Assembly: GCA_015061665.1 (NCBI GenBank)
Contig: SUWC01000033.1
Coordinates: 1-33,395 of the forward strand
DNA from: Lentisphaerota bacterium
GTDB lineage: Bacteria; Verrucomicrobiota; Kiritimatiellia; RFP12; UBA1067
Reading direction: 5' to 3'
DNA: 33,395 nt
Part shown: positions 25,596 to 33,395 of the stretch, one piece after another
Position numbering within the stretch: position 1 is the stretch's first letter
Layout of the letters: each line of letters begins with the position of its first letter
Made by a program: the position numbers and the translations under genes
The notes under the pieces: model-generated
Seen by the model: the letters and a program-made list of their open reading frames with translations, nothing else
Told to the model about the DNA's origin: nothing
The model's database searches: none

Positions 25596-25997
25596 ATGTC
25601 ATTGCTCGAAAGCGTCAAGTTGGCTGGGGCGGTCCTTGCGGCGGCGTGCTGCTCGGGCTGCTTCACGCTTGACGTCGGGCGTCTCGACTCGACCGGCGAC
25701 GAAAACCTGCTGGTGACGAACTACGGCTGGTACCTCTTCAACTGGATTCCGCTGGCGAGCGGGAACGCAAGCAAGCGGCACTGGACGCCGTGGGTCCTTT
25801 TCCGCGACGACGTGACGATGGACAAGGTGCAGCGCCGTTTCATCGACTATGCGCGCGACCACGGCAAGGTGCCGACGGAAATGTCGTACCACAACTACGA
25901 GTCGATCCTCTTCGAGGTCCCAGGCTCGAACTTCAAGATCCCGATTCCATATCTGTTCACCTACCGCGAGATACAGCTTTCGGGGGTTCTGAAATGA
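25596..25997 (+). CDS. Small probable lipoprotein, 133 aa, paralogue of the next gene
   Basis: A hydrophobic N-terminus ends in CCSGCF, so C22 could be lipidated, though the residue at -3 is Cys rather than Leu. The mature part includes NYGWYLFNWIPLASGN and LFRDDVTMDKVQRRFIDYAR, which match the following protein (SGWYLLSFIPLGSGD and LFRDTTTVQNSLSLVDWALK), so the two arose by tandem duplication. No known family is recognised. GGAG lies 9 bases before the ATG. Its stop overlaps the next start. The position after a TolB-like gene suggests an envelope role. Confidence 0.65.
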   Translation: MSLLESVKLAGAVLAAACCSGCFTLDVGRLDSTGDENLLVTNYGWYLFNWIPLASGNASKRHWTPWVLFRDDVTMDKVQRRFIDYARDHGKVPTEMSYHNYESILFEVPGSNFKIPIPYLFTYREIQLSGVLK

Positions 25998-26431
25998 AGC
26001 TGCGCATCCTCACGGCCGCTGCGCTCGCCGCTCTCGCTGCGCTTCTGAACGGATGCTCGACGGTCCGCATAAGCCGCGAGGGCGTCACGATGGTGGAAGC
26101 GGAGATCTCCGGCTGGTACCTCCTCAGCTTCATCCCGCTCGGAAGCGGCGATCCGGAGAGTCCGAACGGAAGCGGATGCAAGCTCTTCCGCGACACGACG
26201 ACCGTGCAGAACAGCCTCAGCCTCGTCGACTGGGCGCTCAAGCGCGAGCACGCTGATTTCGCCGACGACCTGAACACCTACACTACCGACGAGTACATAT
26301 TCATCGCCCTCTTCCGCCGCCATTCGATCCACACTAGCGCAAAGCTCGTCAAGATGGCGCCGATCAGGGAAACGTTTGCGGACGACGCTACGTCCGCCAG
26401 AAAGAACCGGAGGTTTGAGACATGCCGATAG
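25994..26431 (+). CDS. Small lipoprotein, 145 aa, paralogue of the preceding gene
   Basis: The signal peptide (MKLRILTAAALAALAALLN) ends in a good lipobox, LNGC, with C21 as the lipid-bearing residue. The body shares the GWYL-x4-IPL-x-SG and LFRD-x-T patterns with the upstream gene, then diverges, with a basic C-terminal tail (SARKNRRFETCR). The start is the ATG overlapping the previous stop; an in-frame start at 25790 would lie inside that gene. It ends 10 bases inside hisC, so transcription and translation are coupled across the pair. Function unknown. Confidence 0.7.
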   Translation: MKLRILTAAALAALAALLNGCSTVRISREGVTMVEAEISGWYLLSFIPLGSGDPESPNGSGCKLFRDTTTVQNSLSLVDWALKREHADFADDLNTYTTDEYIFIALFRRHSIHTSAKLVKMAPIRETFADDATSARKNRRFETCR

Positions 26432-27423
26432 CCAAGTCAGTCCGCAAGCTCGTCGCATACGTGCCGGGCGAGCAGCCGAAGTCCAGAAACGTCGTGAAGC
26501 TTAACACGAACGAGAACCCGTACCCGCCCTCGCCGAAGTGCGCGGAGGTGCTCTCCGGCTTCGACCTGGATAGGCTCCGCCGCTACCCCGACCCCAACTT
26601 CACGGCGCTCCGCGAGGCGATTGCGAAGCTGAACGGGACGTCCCCCGACAAGGTGTTCGTGGGCAACGGCTCGGACGAGATACTCTCCCTCGCCGCGCGC
26701 GCCTTCGTCGAGAACGACGGCAGGATCGGCTCGCTCGACCCGAGCTATTCGCTCTACAAGACGCTTGCGGCGATCCGCGACGTGGAGTGGACCCCCTCCG
26801 CCGACTGCACGCTTTTCCTGCTCACGAACCCCAACGCGCCGACCGGCGTGCTCAAGCCGCGCGGCGAAATCGCCGCGTTCGCGAGGAAGTTCAGGGGCGT
26901 GCTCATCGTCGACGAGGCGTACGCCGATTTCGCGAGCGACAACTGCATGCCGCTCGCCGTCGCCGAGGGGAACCGCAACCTGATCGTCATGCGCACCTTC
27001 TCCAAGAGCTATTCGCTTGCGGGACTCCGCGTCGGGTACTGCGTCGGACCTGTGGAGCTCATTGACGCGCTGTACAAGGTCAAGGACTCCTACAACGTCG
27101 ACGCCGTTGCGCAGGCCGTTGCGCTTGCCGCGCTCAGGGACCGCCGCTACTTCAAGGCGAACGTCGCGAAGGTCAAGCGCACGCGCAAGGCGTTCGTCAA
27201 GGCGCTCGAGAAGCGCGGATGGGACGTCATACCGTCCGAGTCCAACTTCGTCTTCGCGCGTCCGCCGGAGGGCGGCATGAAAGCCGCCGAGCTCTTCGCG
27301 TTCCTCAAGAAGCGCGAGATTTACGTGCGCTACTTCCCCGGCCCCAAGACAGGCGACAGGCTGAGGATAACCATCGGAACTGACGCCGAGATGGCGAAGC
27401 TGCTGGAGGTTCTCGACTCGTGA
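26422..27423 (+). CDS. hisC: Histidinol-phosphate aminotransferase HisC, 333 aa
   Basis: A pyridoxal-phosphate enzyme that converts imidazole acetol phosphate to histidinol phosphate with glutamate. Family signatures are NTNENPYPPSP at the start, VGNGSDEIL, NPNAPTG, IVDEAYADF, and TFSKSYSLAGLRVGY, which contains the cofactor Lys, with PGPKTGDRLRITIG near the end. Slightly shorter than usual (about 350). GGAGG lies 8 bases before the ATG. No other histidine gene is adjacent; isolated hisC copies may also act on aromatic amino acids. Its stop overlaps the sensor kinase start (GTGA). Confidence 0.93.
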   Translation: MPIAKSVRKLVAYVPGEQPKSRNVVKLNTNENPYPPSPKCAEVLSGFDLDRLRRYPDPNFTALREAIAKLNGTSPDKVFVGNGSDEILSLAARAFVENDGRIGSLDPSYSLYKTLAAIRDVEWTPSADCTLFLLTNPNAPTGVLKPRGEIAAFARKFRGVLIVDEAYADFASDNCMPLAVAEGNRNLIVMRTFSKSYSLAGLRVGYCVGPVELIDALYKVKDSYNVDAVAQAVALAALRDRRYFKANVAKVKRTRKAFVKALEKRGWDVIPSESNFVFARPPEGGMKAAELFAFLKKREIYVRYFPGPKTGDRLRITIGTDAEMAKLLEVLDS

Positions 27424-28475
27424 AGGAGTTCTTCAAGAGCGTGAGGCGCCACATCGGAAGACTGGACGCCGAGCATCTGCGCGAGCAGTACGGGCGCATT
27501 TCGGACGAAATGTCGTTCTTCGACACGCTCTTCAGGACGATCGCACAGGGCATAATCGTCCTCGATCCGAACGGACTCGTCATGAAGTCAAACCCGGCTG
27601 CGAAGGACATACTCGGGATGGAGGTCGAGGATGCGCTTGAGTCCCTCGGCATTCCGCTTGGCGTCGCGTCCAAGCGCGAGATGACGATAACGTATCCGGT
27701 CGAGAAGTCGATAGAGCTGCAGACGATACCGATGGACGGCGCGACGCTTGCCCTCCTGAGGGACGTCACGAGCGAGAAGGAGCGCACCGAGGAGGAGCTT
27801 CGCGCCGGCGCGACGCGCGCGGTGCGCGACCTGGCGGCGGGCGTCGCGCACGAGATAGGCAACCCGCTCAACGCGCTTTCCCTGAACCTCCAGCTGCTCC
27901 AGAGGACGTATCCGGACGATCCGTCCGTGTCGGAGTGCATGGCGCAGGTCCTGCGGCTTGACGGCATACTCAAGGGCTTCCTTCAGGCGCTGCGCGCGTC
28001 CAAGCCGAACCTTATGCCGGCTTCCGCGGCCGAGCCCCTCACCAGCTGCCTTGCGACTCTCAGGGCCCAGCTGGAGGAGCGCCGCATAAAGCTCACGGTC
28101 GACGCGCCGCGGACGCTTCCGGCCGTCGCGATCGACAAGGGGCAGATAGAGCAGGTCTACTTCAACCTCCTCAAGAACGCGATGGAGGCCGTGCAGGACG
28201 GAGGGGAGATAGACGTGGGGTTCTCGTCCGACGACAACGACGTGATCATCACCTTCCGCGACAACGGTGTCGGGATGGAGGAGGAGCAGGTCGTCCACCT
28301 CTTCGAACCGTACAGGACGACGAAGGAGCGCGGGACAGGCCTGGGGCTGATGATTTCGGCGCGCATAGTGCGCGACCACGGCGGGACGATTTCCGTGCAG
28401 TCGCAGCCGCACGAGGGAACGGTTTTCACGCTGCACCTGCCAAGGCTCGAGCGCCGCATAAGGTCGCTGAAATAG
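27420..28475 (+). CDS. NtrB-like PAS sensor histidine kinase, 351 aa
   Basis: A soluble sensor kinase, with no membrane segment seen. After an N-terminal helix comes a PAS domain (about 32-120; MSFFDTLFRTIAQGIIVLD to LALLRDVTSEKER), a dimerisation/phosphoacceptor domain with AHEIGNPLNALSLNLQ (H144), and an ATPase domain with the N box NLLKNAMEAVQDGG, G1 FRDNGVGM and G2 GTGLGL. The GTG start overlaps the hisC stop. The partner is the sigma-54 activator encoded 10 bases downstream. What the PAS domain senses is unknown; a cytoplasmic signal is implied. Confidence 0.9.
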   Translation: MKEFFKSVRRHIGRLDAEHLREQYGRISDEMSFFDTLFRTIAQGIIVLDPNGLVMKSNPAAKDILGMEVEDALESLGIPLGVASKREMTITYPVEKSIELQTIPMDGATLALLRDVTSEKERTEEELRAGATRAVRDLAAGVAHEIGNPLNALSLNLQLLQRTYPDDPSVSECMAQVLRLDGILKGFLQALRASKPNLMPASAAEPLTSCLATLRAQLEERRIKLTVDAPRTLPAVAIDKGQIEQVYFNLLKNAMEAVQDGGEIDVGFSSDDNDVIITFRDNGVGMEEEQVVHLFEPYRTTKERGTGLGLMISARIVRDHGGTISVQSQPHEGTVFTLHLPRLERRIRSLK

Positions 28476-28485
28476 GGAGGACGTC

Positions 28486-29939
<1,454 letters not shown>

Positions 29940-29943
<4 letters not shown>

Positions 29944-30722
29944 CAATCGCAATTCTGGCCGCAGTCTCGTTTCTCAACTACTTCGAGGCGAGGAACACAA
30001 TCGCCAACTACATCCTCGAATCGCCTTCCGCCGGCGAGGGCGCCGTAGAGTGCAGCCGCCCCGACATGAACGTCGTCGAGAAGTGCCCCGCCTGCGGAGG
30101 CGCGGGAGAGCTGAGGCTCGAGGAGCCGAACTACGGGCAGGCCGACGGACGCATCGGCGGCCCTAAGAAGACAAAGGTCAAGTGCCAGCTCTGCGGCGGG
30201 AAGGGGAAGCGCGAGACGTTCGTCGACCCGTCCTCGCTTGCGCTTCAGGTCGTGCGCGACAGGGAGGCGTTCTCGCTTGCGCACCAGCAGAAGGGCGAGA
30301 TACCCGTCGGGCTCGCCTTTGTGCCGCAGGACAAGTACAGCGGGGCGGACAAGAAGATGCTCAAGCTCGTGGAGAACACATACGGCAAGGCGTGCAAGTG
30401 CAACTGGACCGGCCTCGTCGCGTGCAGGAAATGCGGCGGGAGCGGGACTGTCAAGTGCACCAACGCCGACTGCAAGGGCGGATGGGAGGTCGAGACGCGC
30501 AGGGAGACTATCGGCGGGGGAAGAAGCGGAATCCGCAGCAGCGGCACGGGCATGCGCACTGTAGGACGGAGCCGCAACAGGACGCGCACGGAGACAAAGA
30601 CCTCCGTGAACATCTGTCCCGTGTGCGGCGGGGCGGACATGCTGGTGTGTCCCGAATGCGCAGGCAGGAAGGCCGTGGTCTGCAAGGGCTGCAGCGGCCT
30701 TGGCTACAAGCAGGCGAAATAG
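29940..30722 (+). CDS. DnaJ-type zinc-ribbon repeat protein without a J domain, 260 aa
   Basis: Multiple Cys pairs of the DnaJ central-domain type: CPACGGAG (49-56), CQLCGGKG (82-89), CRKCGGSG (162-169) with CTNADC (173-178), then CPVCGG (226-231), CPECAG (237-242) and CKGCSGLG (248-255). There is no HPD J-domain. A short hydrophobic start (IAILAAVSFLNYF, residues 3-15) could be a membrane anchor or just a helix. A Gly/Arg/Ser/Thr-rich linker (192-222) separates two zinc modules. The start overlaps the activator stop (ATGA). Zinc binding and a scaffold or chaperone-like role are inferred; the actual function is unknown. Confidence 0.75.
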
Positions 30723-30741
30723 GGGGCGGAATCTGGGAACG

Positions 30742-31641
30742 ATGAACGCAGCACCTCCAATTCTGCCGGGTCTTGATATCGTCGCCTGCGCCGGCGAGGG
30801 CGGGATGTCCACGGTTTGGAAGGCCTACTCGCACCGCCTCGGCATGTTTGTCGCGGTCAAGATCCTCAAGCCGGAGCTGATGTCCAACAGCGAGGACGTG
30901 GAACTCTTCGTGGGCGAAGCCGAGACGATGAAGAAGATCGACCACCCGGGGATCGTGAAGTGCTACGGGCTCGCGAACGCGCAGGGGCTCTGGTACTACA
31001 CGATGGAGTTCGTGGACGGATACAACTTCGGGTCGCTTCTCCAGAGGAAGCAGCATCTCAGCGAGGACGACTGCCTCGGGATATGCGAATCCGTTTCCGT
31101 GGCGCTAGACTACGCATGGAACACCCAAGGCATCGTGCACTGCGACATCAAGCCGGACAACATCATGATCAACACGTCCGGCGAGGTCAAGATAACGGAC
31201 CTCGGCCTGTCGCGCATCTTCGCCCAGACCGCCGCCGACCAGACAGCCGCCGGGGCCTCAGACCAGGTGCTCGGGACGCCGGCCTACATATCGCCGGAGC
31301 AGGTGTTCGGGGATGTGCAGATAGACTGCCGCGCCGACATCTACTCGCTCGCCGCCTCGCTCTACCACCTTTCCACGGGAAGGGTGCTGTTCCCCGGCAG
31401 GGACTCGTCCGAGATGATGCGCGCCCACTGCGACAACGCCGTTAGCGCCGCCGATCCGCGCACCTACAATCCGGGGCTGTCGCTCGGGTTCTGCCAGCTC
31501 CTGGAGGCGATGCTGGTGAAGGACCGTTCTGCCCGCATCCAGAGCTGGAAGGACGTCTACGCGATGTGCCGCGACGTGGAGTCGGGCGTCCAGTTCATGA
31601 TGCGCGACACAGCATTCCCGTCGTCGATGAAAATCGGCTGA
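30742..31641 (+). CDS. Eukaryote-like Ser/Thr protein kinase, 299 aa, soluble
   Basis: A stand-alone kinase domain with no membrane helix or sensor domain. The Gly loop is GEGGMSTVWKA (18-28), the ATP Lys is K40 in VAVKIL, and the helix C Glu lies in VGEAETMKKI. The catalytic loop is HCDIKPDN (133-140), with Cys instead of Arg in HRD, and the metal motif is DLG (153-155) instead of DFG. The activation segment ends GTPAYISPEQ, and DIYSLAASLYHLSTGR follows. Catalytic Asp, Lys and Asn are all kept, so it is probably active. An in-frame ATG at 30700 lies within the previous gene; the ATG at 30742 is preferred. Last gene of the argJ-tolB-signalling run. Confidence 0.9.
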   Translation: MNAAPPILPGLDIVACAGEGGMSTVWKAYSHRLGMFVAVKILKPELMSNSEDVELFVGEAETMKKIDHPGIVKCYGLANAQGLWYYTMEFVDGYNFGSLLQRKQHLSEDDCLGICESVSVALDYAWNTQGIVHCDIKPDNIMINTSGEVKITDLGLSRIFAQTAADQTAAGASDQVLGTPAYISPEQVFGDVQIDCRADIYSLAASLYHLSTGRVLFPGRDSSEMMRAHCDNAVSAADPRTYNPGLSLGFCQLLEAMLVKDRSARIQSWKDVYAMCRDVESGVQFMMRDTAFPSSMKIG

Positions 31642-31722
31642 GCCGCGCCAAGTCGGCATGAAACAAGTTTTCACCTTCCTCGCAGATTAGAACGAGGCGG
31701 TTGAACTATCTGTGTCTCCCGC

Positions 31723-31748
31723 ATGGCCCTCGGGAATGGCCCTGGGGA
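31723..31748. repeat. Two 13-base tandem repeats
   Basis: ATGGCCCTCGGGA (31723-31735) is followed directly by ATGGCCCTGGGGA (31736-31748), differing at one base. It lies in the 31642-31827 gap, together with a smaller palindrome, ATTTTG/CAAAAT (749-754 and 760-765 of the 31 kb block). Its role is unclear. Confidence 0.6.
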
Positions 31749-31774
31749 ATTTTGACCGCCAAAATAGTTGAAGA

Positions 31775-31792
31775 AACTGGTTAAAACCAGTT
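31775..31792. promoter_or_regulatory. Perfect palindrome, probable operator
   Basis: AACTGGTT (31775-31782) and AACCAGTT (31785-31792) are exact reverse complements around a central AA. The TGGT-N4-ACCA core resembles sites for GntR- or LacI-type repressors. It ends 23 bases before the TATAAT of the transporter unit, over the expected -35 region, so a repressor bound here could block RNA polymerase. No regulator gene of these families is nearby. Confidence 0.6.
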
Positions 31793-31815
31793 GCTCGAGG
31801 CGCGGTAATTTTGGT

Positions 31816-31821
31816 TATAAT
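31816..31821 (+). promoter_or_regulatory. -10 promoter element of the transporter unit
   Basis: TATAAT followed by ATACGC (6 bases) and an ATG at 31828. A weak TTGCTC (31791-31796) lies 19 bases upstream and overlaps the palindrome. Transcription should start on or near 31828. Confidence 0.72.
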
Positions 31822-31827
31822 ATACGC

Positions 31828-31950
31828 ATGAAAGTGACCAGACCAAACATCCGATCGGCTGTCTCCTGCTGCTTGTTGAGCGTGGCTGTATCCGTCACGC
31901 TTACGCGAAGCGGCAGAAAATTGTCCACAACAGAAGGAGACAAGAGATGA
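31828..31950 (+). CDS. Possible 40-residue leader peptide, coupled to the transporter gene
   Basis: An ATG 6 bases after TATAAT opens a 40-codon frame whose TGA (31948-31950) overlaps the transporter ATG. The predicted peptide has basic residues K2, R5 and R9, a hydrophobic run (AVSCCLLSVAVSVTL, 11-25) and a polar tail, like a small membrane peptide. It uses AGA for three Arg codons, unlike the CGC-rich neighbours, which weakens the coding case. Alternatively the region is simply a 120-base untranslated leader. No known leader peptide is recognised. Confidence 0.4.
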   Translation: MKVTRPNIRSAVSCCLLSVAVSVTLTRSGRKLSTTEGDKR

Positions 31951-33251
31951 AAATGGACAGATATTCCAGGGCGCGCATCCGCCAGGTCGGTGCGATGCTT
32001 TTCGTTTACGCGATATTCTACGTCTGCCGGCTGGCGTTTTCAGCGTCGAAGAAGGGGATGATCGAACAGGGCGCGTACACGCCTGCGGAGATCGGCTACG
32101 TCGGCTCGGCGATGCTATTCGCATACGCAATAGGCAAGATCGTCAACGGATTCATCGCCGACCGCGTGAACGTGAAGAAGTACATCATGCTCGGACTGTT
32201 CGTCTCGGCGCTCGCCAACTTCCTCGTCGGATTCCACATCCCCGCGCTTATGCTTGCTGTGGTGTGGTTCGTGAACGGCTTTGCGCAGGCGTCCGGCGCA
32301 CCGTGCTGCGTCGTCGCGCTTTCGCGCTGGTGGCCGAAGAACAAGCGCGGAACGTACTACGGGATATGGAGCTGCTCAAACAACCTCGGCGAGGTTCTCG
32401 CGTACGTGCTGTCGGCAGGGATCGTCGTGTGGGTCGGCAAGGCGTTCGGCCCGTCGTGGGCGTGGAAGAGCTGCTTCTGGGGGGCGTCCGTGTTCGGACT
32501 CGTCGGCATTGCGTCCGCATGGCTCTTCTTCGGAAACGCGCCGGAGGACGAGGGGCTGCCGCCTGTGCCTGCCGATCCGGTGGACGAAAAGGTCGACACG
32601 TCCGGCGGGCAGCGCATCGCCCTTACGACTACAGCCGTGTGGCTCATCGCGCTTGCCGGAGGGTTCTTCGCCGCGAGCCGGTATGCGGTGATCGACTGGG
32701 GAATGTTCTTCCTGCAGGTTAAGAAAGGCTACACTGAGGCAGGCGCAGCAACGGTCGTATCTATCAATTCTGTTGTTGGCGCAGTCTCTTCGGCGCTTTC
32801 AGGCATCATTTCAGACAGGTTCTTCAAGTCGAGCAGACGCGAACTCGCGATACTGGCGGGCGTGATGAACGTCACGGCGCTTTCGCTGTTCATGCTTGTC
32901 CCTGGGCATCATCCGTGGCTTGACGTCACGGCGATGGTCCTCTTCGGACTTGCCGTCGGCATTCTGCTGACGTTCCTCGGCGGACTGATGGCGGTAGATC
33001 TCGTGCCGAAGTGCGCCGCGGGAGCTGCGCTCGGAATCGCGGGCATGGGCAACTACTTTGGCGCAGGAATGCAGTCGATACTTTCCGGATATCTTGTCTA
33101 TCGTGCGGAAGACGGCACGGCGGCGCTTCTCGGACACACTTTCGCGAACGGCTACACGCTCGACTTTCTTGCCGTGTTCTGGATTGGAGTCGCCGTTTTG
33201 TCCGTGGTGTTGACGCTCGCCGCAGGCTGCCGACAAACCCGTAGAGGGTGA
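31947..33251 (+). CDS. Organophosphate:phosphate antiporter-family MFS transporter, 434 aa
   Basis: A 12-span transporter of the GlpT/UhpT/UhpC (OPA) family. FYVCRLAFSASKKGMIEQG resembles the first helix and loop with the phosphate-binding Arg, IGKIVNGFIADRVNVKKYI is the helix 2-3 loop motif, and LSRWWPKNKRGTYYGIWSC is the family signature. The second half repeats this (SGIISDRFFKSSRRE, FLGGLMAVDLVPKCAAGAA). It probably exchanges sugar or glycerol phosphates for inorganic phosphate; the substrate is not predictable. AAGGAG (31934-31939) lies 7 bases before the ATG. A perfect palindrome upstream suggests induction by its substrate. Confidence 0.88.
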   Translation: MKMDRYSRARIRQVGAMLFVYAIFYVCRLAFSASKKGMIEQGAYTPAEIGYVGSAMLFAYAIGKIVNGFIADRVNVKKYIMLGLFVSALANFLVGFHIPALMLAVVWFVNGFAQASGAPCCVVALSRWWPKNKRGTYYGIWSCSNNLGEVLAYVLSAGIVVWVGKAFGPSWAWKSCFWGASVFGLVGIASAWLFFGNAPEDEGLPPVPADPVDEKVDTSGGQRIALTTTAVWLIALAGGFFAASRYAVIDWGMFFLQVKKGYTEAGAATVVSINSVVGAVSSALSGIISDRFFKSSRRELAILAGVMNVTALSLFMLVPGHHPWLDVTAMVLFGLAVGILLTFLGGLMAVDLVPKCAAGAALGIAGMGNYFGAGMQSILSGYLVYRAEDGTAALLGHTFANGYTLDFLAVFWIGVAVLSVVLTLAAGCRQTRRG

Positions 33252-33274
33252 ATCTCCAACCCCGTTCCCTACGG

Positions 33275-33337
33275 CCGACGCATCAAAAATTCCTTCTCCC
33301 CGCTGACGCGGTGTAGAACGAATTTTTGATGCGTCGG
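33275..33337. repeat. Perfect 18-bp inverted repeat with nested hairpin
   Basis: CCGACGCATCAAAAATTC (33275-33292) and GAATTTTTGATGCGTCGG (33320-33337) are exact reverse complements. The 27-base loop holds a second small hairpin, CCGC-TGAC-GCGG (33300-33311). It begins 24 bases after the transporter stop. There is no T-run after the stem, so it is not a standard terminator, although the arm could still stop polymerase. It could also be a dispersed palindromic or miniature mobile element. The remaining 58 bases to the window end hold nothing recognisable. Confidence 0.8.
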
Positions 33338-33395
33338 AAGTGTTTCAGCAGCCAACAACCAGCGGTCAGCGCCCAATCCGGGCGGTCGTGGCGCG

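Overview
The window looks like a chromosomal segment of a GC-rich, Gram-negative bacterium. Signal peptides, lipoprotein signals, outer-membrane barrels ending in Phe and a TolB-like protein show the two-membrane envelope. The mix of genes, the promoter style and the structured repeat near the left edge fit the PVC group (Verrucomicrobiota, Kiritimatiellota or Lentisphaerota), but that placement is inference; no rRNA is present to settle it. There is no CRISPR array, phage or insertion sequence. It is mostly ordinary core genome, with a few unusual gene designs.

Layout: (1) 1-3370: the end of an unknown gene, a structured repeat, and a minus-strand operon of alkaline phosphatase, an outer-membrane protein and a DnaQ-like exonuclease. 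(2) 3445-8216: a translation and transcription cluster, tRNA-Thr, tuf, rpmG, tRNA-Trp, secE, nusG, rplK, rplA, rplJ, rplL, closed by a strong terminator; rpoB does not follow. (3) 8236-11654: a Gfo/Idh/MocA oxidoreductase and transketolase, each with its own promoter. (4) 11682-13238 on the minus strand: a shikimate kinase and EPSP synthase fused in one protein. (5) 13322-16667: a four-gene type IV pilus/type II secretion mini-locus (pseudopilin, PilN-like, PilO-like, PilT-like). (6) 16671-19079 on the minus strand: a PTS EIIA-CBS protein with an ArsB/NhaD-type permease. (7) 19106-23086: a porin, then htpG overlapping a metallo-beta-lactamase-fold hydrolase. (8) 23146-31641: a probable nine-gene operon, argJ, tolB-like, two paralogous lipoproteins, hisC, a sensor kinase, a sigma-54 activator, a zinc-ribbon protein and a Ser/Thr kinase. 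(9) 31642-33395: a regulatory region with a perfect operator-like palindrome, a tiny upstream reading frame, an organophosphate-type transporter and a long perfect inverted repeat.

The most striking pattern is in the promoters. Nearly every transcription unit has a perfect TATAAT, usually in the extended form TGnTATAAT, with little or no -35 box. In six units the TATAAT is followed by only 6 or 7 bases and then ATG, so the messenger should begin at or within a base or two of the start codon. Genes inside operons instead use Shine-Dalgarno sites or ATGA/GTGA overlaps. The organism therefore seems to use leaderless mRNAs routinely for first genes.

Other points worth following are the EPSP synthase half that appears to lack an internal segment, the GAFTDA variant in the sigma-54 activator, and the linkage of a two-component system, a zinc-ribbon protein and a eukaryote-like kinase in one operon.
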